Assembly: GCA_945861245.1 (NCBI GenBank)
Contig: CAMAUE010000033.1
Location: 1-41,487 of the forward strand
Reading direction: 5' to 3'
Source: Singulisphaera sp. GP187
GTDB taxonomy: Bacteria; Planctomycetota; Planctomycetia; Gemmatales; Gemmataceae
DNA: 41,487 nucleotides
This document shows positions 34,934 to 41,487 of the stretch, one piece after another. A program made the position numbers and the translations under genes. Numbering within the stretch: position 1 is the stretch's first letter; the number at the start of each line of letters is the position of its first letter. The notes under the pieces are model-generated. The model searched no databases, was not told the origin of the DNA, and saw only the letters and a list, made by a program, of their open reading frames with translations.

Positions 34934-35815
34934 TCACGACAGTTTCCGTACCGATGCGCGGAATACATCGAGGCAAGCGCTAATGTCGGGCGTCGGGTTT
35001 TCGGGATTCGCTTCGTACTCGATGCTGATGTACCCCTGGAACTTCACGTCGCGCAACGACCGCAGGACGCCGGGGACGTCGAGCACGCCGCGACCGTACA
35101 CGACATCGCGCCGCGTCTTGTTGTCGTGGTCCTTCAGATGCAAGCCGAAGTTGCGGGCACCCATCGCTCGCACCTGTTGGGCGGAATCGAGCTTCTCGTT
35201 GAACGGGTTCTGGGCACTACGGATCAGGTGGCCGGTGTCAAGACATGAGCCGATCAAGCGATGGCGATCGCGAACCGCCTTCATGATGCGCTCTGCCGAG
35301 TACCAGCGATGTAGCTGTTTGCCTGACGGACCATGCGGATGAATGGCGATGGCGATGTTGAACTCCGCGACGAGTTTGTCGAGGCTATCGAAGCTATCCG
35401 GATCGGGATCGGCACTGAGATACCGTGCGCCGAGATTGCGGGCAAACTCGAACAGCCGACGGTTGGCTGCATGATCCTTGGTGAAACGCTCCACGCCAAA
35501 CGCGATCGGCGTCAGACGGAACTTTTCCAGCTCGCCACGGACGGCCTTCAACTGGGCATCGGTGGCGTTGGTCGGCACGTGGCCACGGTAGAGTTCGACG
35601 AAGCGCAGGCCGAGCTTCTGAATTTGCTCGAACGCCCGTTCGCGGGTGAAGTTGCGATAGCTGTAGCTCTGGATGCCGACCGTGAATCCGCCGAACGGAT
35701 CGTTCGCAGGTTGAGCCGGTTGGGCAGCGCCGACGAGTGACGGCAGAGCAGCGGCACCGACGGCGCAGGCAGTAGTTTGCAGTAAACGCCGACGGGAGAG
35801 TAGAGTCTCGTGCAT
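34934..35815 (-). CDS. Tat-exported sugar phosphate isomerase/epimerase-like protein
   Basis: A 293-residue TIM-barrel protein of the xylose isomerase-like (AP endonuclease 2) superfamily. It begins with a twin-arginine leader (SRRRLLQTTACAVGAAALPS). The barrel shows GIQSYSYRNF, GLRFVELYRGH, NIAIAIHPHGPS, GSCLDTGHLIRS, NFGLHLKDHD and GYISIEYEAN, where His, Asp and Glu are the likely metal ligands. Planctomycetes carry many of these and their substrates are mostly unknown. The ATG at 35815 has AGGGA six bases upstream. It is followed by a half repeat and by the ferredoxin-NADP reductase. Confidence 0.9.
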   Translation of the reverse strand: MHETLLSRRRLLQTTACAVGAAALPSLVGAAQPAQPANDPFGGFTVGIQSYSYRNFTRERAFEQIQKLGLRFVELYRGHVPTNATDAQLKAVRGELEKFRLTPIAFGVERFTKDHAANRRLFEFARNLGARYLSADPDPDSFDSLDKLVAEFNIAIAIHPHGPSGKQLHRWYSAERIMKAVRDRHRLIGSCLDTGHLIRSAQNPFNEKLDSAQQVRAMGARNFGLHLKDHDNKTRRDVVYGRGVLDVPGVLRSLRDVKFQGYISIEYEANPENPTPDISACLDVFRASVRKLS

Positions 35816-35929
35816 GGCTATTCCCTGAGAATGAGAGTGATTCGCCTAGTGTATGGGTTAATAGTTGTACGCCCTAATGTCAAGCGCAACCGTGCAGCGC
35901 GATCCGGAACGAGGCAATCGCGAGCGCGT

Positions 35930-35981
35930 AGGCGACGAAGGAGCCTGCGCGGGTCTGACCCCGCAGGCTCCTTCGTCGCCT
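35930..35981. repeat. Near-perfect inverted repeat, AGGCGACGAAGGAGCC
   Basis: Arms 35930-35954 and 35958-35981 pair over 24 bases with one extra base in the left arm and a three-base loop. It lies after the stop of the jelly-roll protein (18 bases) and before the xylose-isomerase-like gene. This sequence family is seen only once in the window. Confidence 0.9.
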
Positions 35982-35999
35982 GCGGGCTTGGCATTCGAA

Positions 36000-36851
36000 T
36001 TACCGCGTCCCCCTGCCCGCACCGGTAATTTCGACGACGTGCAGATGGTGGAAGACGGTCGGGTCGTCGCAGGCAATGCCGAGGCATTTTGTATTGTTCA
36101 GCCAGCGCCAGTCGTCGCAGGTGAGGTCGCGAAAATCCGAGCCGTGGTTCACCAGATCTTTGCCGTTGACGATCACCTTGACGCTATTTTTGCGCACCTC
36201 GATTTTGACAGCGTGATGCGTGTTGGGCCGAACCAGGCCGGGCAGTCGGCCGCCGATTTCCGGGTTGGCGTGCAGGCCGTAACGTCTGCCGCCCTCGCTG
36301 CCGATGGCGGCGAAAAACGATCCGCCGTTGGGATTGGGCATGACCATCGAGACGCCGTTGCGCAGCTTCGGTTGCGAGAACGTCGCAAGAAAGTCATACT
36401 CGAGCGGCGGCTGATAGGGAATCTGCACTCGCGGCACGAGGTGCGCGTCGGGGCAGTGAAGTACGTTGTTGATGACCGACCATTTGCCATGCAGCGCGTC
36501 AACATGCGGATCGATTAGCGGGATCAAATCGACCATCGTCCTGCCCGGCACATTCTGCGGCGCGGCAGGTTGGCCCAGAGCGCCGGCCACCGAGCCATGT
36601 AGGTCAGGTCGCTGCTTCGCCTTGATTTCGCGTATCACCGGCTGGGGCGGCGGTGGAAGGTCGGGAAGATTCGCCGCGATTTCGTTTCCCGCTCGCGCCG
36701 CCAGAAGCCACCTTAATGCCACGCCGCCGAGGATCATCGCCAATAGCACGAACGGGATGGCCACCGCGACGCAGACAATCATGAACATTGGCCAAGCCGT
36801 CGATTTTCTCGGCGTCGGCTGACCGAGATTCGAGTGGGGTAGGGGGCTCAT
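36000..36851 (-). CDS. Membrane-anchored jelly-roll protein (DUF1080/LamG-like)
   Basis: A 283-residue protein. A short cytoplasmic N terminus and one membrane helix (MFMIVCVAVAIPFVLLAMIL, about residues 22-41) are followed by a Pro-rich linker and a beta-rich domain: HGKWSVINNVLHCPD, YDFLATFSQPKL, GSFFAAIGSEGGRRYGLHA, VKIEVRKNSVKVIVNGKDL and GIACDDPTVFHHLHVVEI. That series of strands is the concanavalin-like fold of DUF1080/3-keto-disaccharide hydrolase and LamG proteins. No catalytic residues can be named. It could bind or sense a glycan on the cell surface. It follows the helicase-associated gene on the same strand. Confidence 0.82.
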   Translation of the reverse strand: MSPLPHSNLGQPTPRKSTAWPMFMIVCVAVAIPFVLLAMILGGVALRWLLAARAGNEIAANLPDLPPPPQPVIREIKAKQRPDLHGSVAGALGQPAAPQNVPGRTMVDLIPLIDPHVDALHGKWSVINNVLHCPDAHLVPRVQIPYQPPLEYDFLATFSQPKLRNGVSMVMPNPNGGSFFAAIGSEGGRRYGLHANPEIGGRLPGLVRPNTHHAVKIEVRKNSVKVIVNGKDLVNHGSDFRDLTCDDWRWLNNTKCLGIACDDPTVFHHLHVVEITGAGRGTR

Positions 36852-36886
36852 GATCGAGTTCTCCGCAATCAGAAATCAAAGCGATG

Positions 36887-36952
36887 ACTTCAAAGCCGGA
36901 GGCGTAGGCGACTGCCGAAATACACCGTCGCTTACGCTTCCGGCTCTGAAGT
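36887..36952. repeat. Inverted repeat, AGAGCCGGAAGCGTAAGCG family
   Basis: The 26-base arms 36887-36912 and 36927-36952 differ at three positions. The right arm overlaps the end of the 731-residue gene and supplies its last residues (SEPEA) and TAA stop at 36932-36934. Same family as 26147-26204. Confidence 0.88.
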
Positions 36953-39127
36953 TGTCGCCTGGCCAGCGATCTCGAAGGCGATATTCGCTTCCTTGAGGCG
37001 GTCGGCAAGCGCGGTGATATTGGCCTCATCGACGACGAGCGCCGTAGGGCCGAGCCTCGCGGTGATGATGTCGCGGGTGCGGGGCCATTGCTGCAAGCCG
37101 TCTGCCAGGCGTAATTCGTTTACGTGCAATACGAATTGACGTTTAAGCGTGGCCGTCGGCGACTCCGGGCCGGCGAACAACAGTTGCGCGGCGGCAGGGA
37201 TTGAGTAACCCGATCGCTGTACAAACCAATGCTCGAGGTATGACAGCGTCACGCCCTGCTGCCGGGCCGTCAGCATCGTCGCCGGTGTGACGCGATAGTA
37301 GCGCCGCGCTTGCGCCGCTGGTCGCGCAATCGAAGTTGAGGTCGGCGCCGGCGCAACGGTTGGCTCGGCGAAGCGCAGCATCTCCATATCGAGCAGTAGG
37401 TCCGACCGCGACAGATTGACGCTCAGCGTCACGCCGTCCGGCTCGATCTCCACGCACTTCTCGGGCGGCAGCGTGTAGTCGCGCGTGCCCATCAGGCGGA
37501 AGTGTTTGTAATCGATCTCGTTTTCGCCTGGCACGATCGCCAGTCGATCGGTAAGCCGAACCGCTTGCAGGCCGCGGGCGATGGCGTCGTTCATTTCCGC
37601 AGGCGAAGCGAATTCGAAGATCGCGCCGGCGGGATAGATGCGAATGCGATCGCGCTTATTCGACCATGTCTTCAACGAATCGAGCACGGCTGTCGGGATC
37701 GCCTTCATGCCGTGGCCTTCGAGCATCTGCGTCACGCTCGGCAACGATTCGCCCATCTCCAGGGCGCGGTACACACTGGCGGGTTCGAGTTGCAGCGTGC
37801 AAGCGGCGCCCAGCGTTTTCCAAGTCGCGATCTTGCTCAGGCGGGCAAGCAACTCCGGCGTCAACCCTTGTCGATAGGCGAGAATTTCCAGATTTGGCTG
37901 CACCAGGAGCGTCTGCTTGAACGTCGCCACGACAGGCTGCTGATCCGCGCCGCCGAGCAGCCATCGGCCCAACGGCGACGGGCGGACAAGCCAGGCGCCT
38001 TCCGCATTTTTCGTCGCCTGCAACAAACGCATCGTATGAGCGACGCCCAACAAAAACGTGGCGATGCCGATCGACGCCGGCTTGCGTCCGCGCCAAAACG
38101 GATGGCGCGTGACGATCCATTCCTCAATCGTGTTCGGCGACACCCAGGCATCGTCGCGAACCTGCGCAATCAGAACGCCCGCCATGAGATAGGCGGAAGC
38201 GTATGGGTTGGCCGCACCCGCCTCAGGCAAATCCGCACCCGCGACAGGGCTCCACTGGCTGACGCGCGCAAGCGCATTCCATAACTCTACGAGCAGCGTT
38301 GGTAGAGGCGATGACTGCCAGCTGCCAGGCAGGTCGCCCGGATGTAGTTCGGCGCCCTCGGCACGGAGCAAGCCTGTCGCTTCGGCCAGTGCGGCGGTGA
38401 AGAAGCCGGGGTCGGGCACTTCGGCGAGCGCTTCCGTCGGAGCGGCACAGAGCAGCGGATCGCCGCGGAGCCGTTCGTGATCGCGCTTGAAGAACCCGCC
38501 CTGCTGCGTCTTGCGTAGCGGTGCCGCGAGTGTCTGCTGCCACAACACCGCGAGCCGCATCGGCCATTCCAGGCCATCCGCCTCAAAGATGCGCGGATTG
38601 TCGTTGGCCTCAGTCGCAAACTCGATCGGCAGCGGCTCGCCATGCGCTCGCTTGGCGATGGTGGGCGGGGCTAACACCACGGGAATCGGGTCCGAGCGCG
38701 TCAGCCAACTTTCGATATTCTTCACCCGCGATCGAGCTGCCGATCGCTCGTCCGGATCGGTGCCGAGCGGCGCAAGCTCAGGCAGCAACAGGCCCGACTG
38801 CAACAACGCCGTCACCGGCGCCAACCCGTCGTCGTACCCGAGCATCGCCAGGGTTTCGACCAGTACACTGATCGACCAACGTGTCTGCCGACTTTGGTGG
38901 ATGATCGCCATTATCTGTCGACAGGCGACAGGCAGCTCTTTCAATCGTCGATCGACCATGGCGGCGTTGGTCAACCCGGCGCACATGCGGTCGATCAGTT
39001 CGTGTACGGGCCACTGATTTCGCGGCTTGCAAAGATTGTGCGCCACCTGCCGCAACAACGCTTCATCGTAGCGATTGAGGGTATGCCGCGTGTGAGTATC
39101 CCAGACCATGGCCACTTCCGACGACAT
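36932..39127 (-). CDS. Helicase-associated protein with XPB/Ssl2-like domain (Helicase_C_3)
   Basis: A 731-residue protein related to the bacterial helicase-associated XPB/Ssl2 N-terminal-domain family. The segment about residues 400-515 is the recognisable part: FKQTLLVQPNLEILAYRQGL, TPELLARLSKIATWKTLG, then LEPASVYRALEMGES and IRIYPAGAIFEFASPAEM. The N-terminal half is helical and unassigned. The C-terminal end, ITARLGPTALVVDEANITAL, then ADRLKEANIAFEI, resembles the 74-residue protein next door. No helicase motor motif is present. A role in guiding the XPB helicase on DNA is inferred from the neighbours. The start may be the ATG at 39109 (GGAAG five bases upstream) rather than 39127. The stop comes from an inverted repeat. 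Confidence 0.82.
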   Translation of the reverse strand: MSSEVAMVWDTHTRHTLNRYDEALLRQVAHNLCKPRNQWPVHELIDRMCAGLTNAAMVDRRLKELPVACRQIMAIIHQSRQTRWSISVLVETLAMLGYDDGLAPVTALLQSGLLLPELAPLGTDPDERSAARSRVKNIESWLTRSDPIPVVLAPPTIAKRAHGEPLPIEFATEANDNPRIFEADGLEWPMRLAVLWQQTLAAPLRKTQQGGFFKRDHERLRGDPLLCAAPTEALAEVPDPGFFTAALAEATGLLRAEGAELHPGDLPGSWQSSPLPTLLVELWNALARVSQWSPVAGADLPEAGAANPYASAYLMAGVLIAQVRDDAWVSPNTIEEWIVTRHPFWRGRKPASIGIATFLLGVAHTMRLLQATKNAEGAWLVRPSPLGRWLLGGADQQPVVATFKQTLLVQPNLEILAYRQGLTPELLARLSKIATWKTLGAACTLQLEPASVYRALEMGESLPSVTQMLEGHGMKAIPTAVLDSLKTWSNKRDRIRIYPAGAIFEFASPAEMNDAIARGLQAVRLTDRLAIVPGENEIDYKHFRLMGTRDYTLPPEKCVEIEPDGVTLSVNLSRSDLLLDMEMLRFAEPTVAPAPTSTSIARPAAQARRYYRVTPATMLTARQQGVTLSYLEHWFVQRSGYSIPAAAQLLFAGPESPTATLKRQFVLHVNELRLADGLQQWPRTRDIITARLGPTALVVDEANITALADRLKEANIAFEIAGQATTSEPEA

Positions 39128-39188
39128 GAATAATTATCCAACCCAAGAAACGGTAAGGGCTATTCAAAGAACTATTTCCCGATTTCAT

Positions 39189-39250
39189 TTTGCCGCTTGC
39201 GGCTTAGCGCTCACATGGCGCCGCGCGAGCGCTAAGCCGCAAGCGGCAAA
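39189..39250. repeat. Perfect 24-bp inverted repeat, GCCGCTTGCGGCTTAGCGCTC family
   Basis: Arms 39189-39212 and 39227-39250 are exact reverse complements around 14 bases. It lies between the 74-residue gene and the 731-residue gene, about 60 bases before the start of the latter. Half of the same family is at 23335-23354. Confidence 0.92.
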
Positions 39251-39277
39251 TTCAAAAAATCGGCGGCATTCATTCAT

Positions 39278-39307
39278 CCCAGGGGTTCGGAGTACCGCAC
39301 CCCTGGG
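39278..39307. repeat. Small hairpin, CCCAGGGG/CCCCTGGG with TTCGGAGTAC loop
   Basis: The eight-base arms 39278-39285 and 39300-39307 enclose TTCGGAGTACCGCA, the loop sequence of the GAGGTACTCCGAACC family. It lies ten bases after the stop of the 74-residue gene, so it is a likely 3'-end hairpin. Weak outer pairing extends it to about 39272-39314. Confidence 0.72.
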
Positions 39308-39317
39308 CTTGAATCAC

Positions 39318-39542
39318 TCACATTACCTGCGGCGTATGACCCATGCGCTGCAACTCTTGCACGACGGCGTCCACCCGCCCGGCACGCACGAGCAGCACGT
39401 TGTCCGCCAGCCGGCCGACGATCTCCTGGGCGAGCTTGCGATGTGCCAGCAACTCCTGCGCGAGCAGGGCGTCCTCGGTCTGGATCAAGGCGACATTGCG
39501 ATGCAGCTTTACCGGAATGCGCGTCTGCGCTTTCTCGATCAT
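39318..39542 (-). CDS. 74-residue helicase-cassette protein
   Basis: A small basic protein: MIEKAQTRIPVKLHRNVALI starts it and IVGRLADNVLLVRAGRVDAV, VQELQRMGHTPQVM ends it. No named domain was recognised. Its C-terminal half aligns by eye with the last 35 or so residues of the 731-residue neighbour (RL then a hydrophobic strand, then A/VxxL helices), allowing one gap. The gene's first four bases overlap the 3' end of the XPB helicase gene (39539-39542), so translation is probably coupled. The position next to helicase and XPB-like partner suggests a shared complex; this is inference. Confidence 0.72.
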   Translation of the reverse strand: MIEKAQTRIPVKLHRNVALIQTEDALLAQELLAHRKLAQEIVGRLADNVLLVRAGRVDAVVQELQRMGHTPQVM

Positions 39543-41236
39543 AGCGTCACCGCCTCGGCCAAGACATCCGCGCCATCGAGGATGCTGTAGCTGTAGCCCT
39601 GTTCGGTGAGGAACATTTGGCGATGGTGGGCGAAGTCGAGTTCGCGCGTGTCGCGTGTCACCAGCGAGAAGAAATGGGCCGTCTCGCCGTTCGCTTTCGG
39701 CCTCAGGATTCGGCCCAGACGTTGTGCTTCTTCCTGACGCGAGCCGAACGTGCCCGAAACCTGAATCAGCACCTGGGCGTCGGGCAGGTCGATGGCGAAG
39801 TTGCCGACTTTGGAGAGGATGAGCCGTTTGACCTCGCCGCGGCGGAACTTGCCGTAGAGTTCTTCGCGTTCCATGTTGTCGGTGGCGCCGGTGATCAGCG
39901 GGATGTTGAAGCGTTTGTGCAGCGCACGCAGTTGGCTAAGATATTGGCCGATGATGAGCACATTCTTGTCGGCGTGCTGATGCATGAGTCGTTCGACGAC
40001 GTCTTCCTTCGCAGGGTTCTCGCTGGCGATGCGGTATTTGTTGCGCCATTCGGAGACGGCATATTCCATGCGTAGGTCGTCGGGCAATGCGACGCGGACC
40101 TCGTTGCAGTTGGCCTCGGCGATCCAGCCCTTGGTTTCGAGTTCGCGCCACGGCACGTCGTATTTCTTCGGACCGATCAAGGTAAAGACATCGCCCTCGC
40201 GGCCATCTTCGCGGATGAGCGTCGCGGTCAGGCCGAGGCGCCGGCGCGCCTGGATATGGGCGGTAACGCGAAAGACCGGCGCTGGCAGCAGGTGGACTTC
40301 GTCATAAATGATCAGGCCCCAGTCGCGCTCGTTGAAGATTTTGAAATGGGGGAAATCTTCCTTCTTGTCAGACCGATGGGTAATGATCTGATACGTGGCA
40401 ACCGTCACGGGGCCGATGTTTTTGCATTCGCCGGAATATTCGACGACGTCGGATTCAGCGAGATCGGTTTTGTCAATGATTTCGCGAATCCACTGTTTGA
40501 CGGCGGTGATGCTGGTCGTGAGGACGAGGGTTGATTTTTGCATCATGGTCATGGCGGTGATCCCGACGACGGTTTTGCCCGCGCCGCAGGGAAGGACGAT
40601 GACGCCGCTGCCGCCGCGGACATCGCCGCCGGCGTAGAAGATTTCCGCCGCCTCGCGTTGGTAGTCGCGCACATTAAAGGGCAGGCCAGTGCGCGTGATC
40701 TCGCGCAGCGTCATGGCCAGGCCGGCGCCTTCGGAATAGCCAGCGAGGTCTTCGGCGGGATAGCCGATCGTGATCAGTGCTTGTTTGAGCACGCCACGAA
40801 AGCCGGGTTCGATGACAAAGCTGGTCGCGTCAAGCCGTTCGCCGAGGTAGTCGCGCAACTTCGGCTGGCGGGCCAATTCCTCCAAGAGCGGTCTGTCGGC
40901 ACAAACCAGTCGGAGCTTATCCGCATGCTTGAGCAGCTTGACTCGGCCATAGCGCTCGACACGCTCGGATATCTCAGTTAAAAGATTCATCGGCAGCGGA
41001 AATTTGCTGTACTTCTGCAGCACGACGATCATATCGTCGGCGGACAGCCCGGCGGCGGCGGCGTTCCACAGCGAGAGGTCACTTAAGCGGTATGTGTGTA
41101 TATGTTCAGGGCTTTTCTCCAGCTCCGCAAACGGCGCAAGTGCATCGCGTGCCTCGGCATACTTCGGATTATCGACTTCGACAAGGACGGTCCGGTCGCC
41201 TTGTACGATGAGAGGATTTGTCGGATCGTAGTTCAT
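39539..41236 (-). CDS. XPB-type superfamily 2 DNA helicase
   Basis: A 565-residue ATP-dependent 3'-to-5' helicase of the bacterial XPB group. The N-terminal domain (residues about 1-190) includes an XPB-like damage-recognition region. The motor begins at YQREAAEIFY; Walker A is LPCGAGKTVVG with Lys221, the Walker B box is IIYDEVHLL (DEVH from residue 312), the XPB signature RED is at 342-344 in LIREDGREG, and motif VI is QRLGRILRP. A thumb-like insert lies between the RecA lobes. These helicases open DNA in repair or transcription-linked processes in other organisms; the bacterial role is not settled. Its start overlaps the stop of a truncated upstream gene (ATGA), and its 3' end overlaps the 74-residue gene. 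Confidence 0.93.
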   Translation of the reverse strand: MNYDPTNPLIVQGDRTVLVEVDNPKYAEARDALAPFAELEKSPEHIHTYRLSDLSLWNAAAAGLSADDMIVVLQKYSKFPLPMNLLTEISERVERYGRVKLLKHADKLRLVCADRPLLEELARQPKLRDYLGERLDATSFVIEPGFRGVLKQALITIGYPAEDLAGYSEGAGLAMTLREITRTGLPFNVRDYQREAAEIFYAGGDVRGGSGVIVLPCGAGKTVVGITAMTMMQKSTLVLTTSITAVKQWIREIIDKTDLAESDVVEYSGECKNIGPVTVATYQIITHRSDKKEDFPHFKIFNERDWGLIIYDEVHLLPAPVFRVTAHIQARRRLGLTATLIREDGREGDVFTLIGPKKYDVPWRELETKGWIAEANCNEVRVALPDDLRMEYAVSEWRNKYRIASENPAKEDVVERLMHQHADKNVLIIGQYLSQLRALHKRFNIPLITGATDNMEREELYGKFRRGEVKRLILSKVGNFAIDLPDAQVLIQVSGTFGSRQEEAQRLGRILRPKANGETAHFFSLVTRDTRELDFAHHRQMFLTEQGYSYSILDGADVLAEAVTL

Positions 41237-41352
41237 TCCAGCGCCTCATGCATCCTGTTCAACCCCAGCGCCGCCCGCGCAACGCCGAAAATGGCAGTGT
41301 AGTGGTTTGACCATTGCCGTTCAAGGCGAGATGAACGTGAATGTCGCAACGC
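41233..41352 (-). pseudogene. 3' remnant of a gene cut by the insertion sequence
   Basis: An open frame of 39 codons reads from the insertion-sequence boundary to a TGA at 41233-41235. It ends in a plausible protein tail: ERQWSNHYTAIFGVARAALG, then LNRMHEALE. Its stop overlaps the helicase ATG in an ATGA arrangement, the classic sign of a coupled operon gene. No start codon is available in the window, so the remainder must lie on the other side of the element, elsewhere in the genome, or be lost. The family cannot be named from 39 residues. Confidence 0.6.
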
Positions 41353-41487
41353 AATAGAAATGTCCCCATTTTGGTTGCATTAGAAATGTCCGCAACCATT
41401 TCCCTATTCCTTCTCCTTGAACCCTTTTCGCCATGGGTGATTCGTGGCTGGGCGCCGTGGGCTTTTTTGGGTAGTCTCGCCCTTGCC
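41353..41487 (-). mobile_element. Insertion sequence, 3' end (runs off the right edge)
   Basis: The element begins with AATAGAAATGTCC, and two copies of TAGAAATGTCC (41355-41365 and 41381-41391) form its terminal region, facing those at the left edge. The end of a transposase gene on the - strand follows. Taken with the left edge, both insertion-sequence pieces lie in the same orientation, left piece 5' end and right piece 3' end, as for two direct copies or one copy at an assembly break. Confidence 0.75.
41404..41487 (-). CDS. Transposase, C-terminal fragment (partial at window edge)
   Basis: The last 27 codons of a transposase gene, ending PATNHPWRKGFKEKE before a TAG at 41404-41406. A Pro-x-x-x-HPWR tail near the C terminus is familiar from ISNCY/IS1202-like transposases, and it fits the N-terminal fragment at the left edge. 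The catalytic core is outside the window, so activity cannot be judged. Thirteen bases separate the stop from the inner terminal repeat. Confidence 0.65.
   Translation of the reverse strand, partial: GKGETTQKSPRRPATNHPWRKGFKEKE

Overview
The window is bacterial chromosome that looks planctomycetal (Gemmatales/Pirellulales-like). The marker genes are a prepilin-like DUF1559 protein, a secreted planctomycete-type cytochrome c/DUF1549/DUF1553 protein, a Cys-type secreted sulfatase, a DUF2752 membrane protein, twin-arginine-leader enzymes and an eukaryote-like Ser/Thr kinase. The base composition is GC-rich, and many genes lack a strong Shine-Dalgarno site. Almost every gene is housekeeping or lineage-typical; no prophage, CRISPR array, rRNA or tRNA was seen. 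Family assignments come from reading the protein sequences; no database was searched.

Layout. Both window edges lie inside an insertion sequence: the left edge holds the 5' end of a transposase gene and the right edge the 3' end, in the same orientation. Between them, left to right: PAS histidine kinase, HIT hydrolase, Rieske oxygenase (all -); ahcY (+) converging on a sulfatase (-); an AroD/AroE-like fusion (+); a chaperone operon on the - strand (J-like protein, GrpE-like protein, Hsp70, then a zinc-ribbon protein); a secreted ABM-domain protein; DUF1559; ligA; the DUF1549/DUF1553 protein; a lipoprotein and DUF2752; a DUF5131 protein, FabH-like synthase and small membrane protein (+); a HEAT/TPR protein and BON protein (-); a Tat-exported superoxide dismutase (+); then a long - strand run: an eight-repeat lipoprotein, galM, amino-acid permease, Sua5/TsaC, Ser/Thr kinase, ferredoxin-NADP reductase, xylose-isomerase-like protein, a membrane-anchored jelly-roll protein, and an XPB-type helicase cassette.

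Two gene groups read as functional units. One is the chaperone operon, whose J-like protein lacks HPD at the usual place. The other is the XPB helicase with a 74-residue partner that overlaps it by 4 bases and a 731-residue helicase-associated protein; the small partner resembles the C-terminal tail of the large one. The helicase start also overlaps the stop of an upstream gene cut off by the right-hand insertion sequence.

The most striking non-genic signal is a set of long, often perfect inverted repeats sitting at 3' ends of genes, in several sequence families that recur through the window. Some reach into coding sequence, supplying stop codons (Sua5, the 731-residue protein) or a C-terminal tail (sulfatase). 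Two copies of a nested element of about 165 bp also occur. A further oddity is the AroD/AroE-like fusion, in which both halves appear to lack key catalytic residues.
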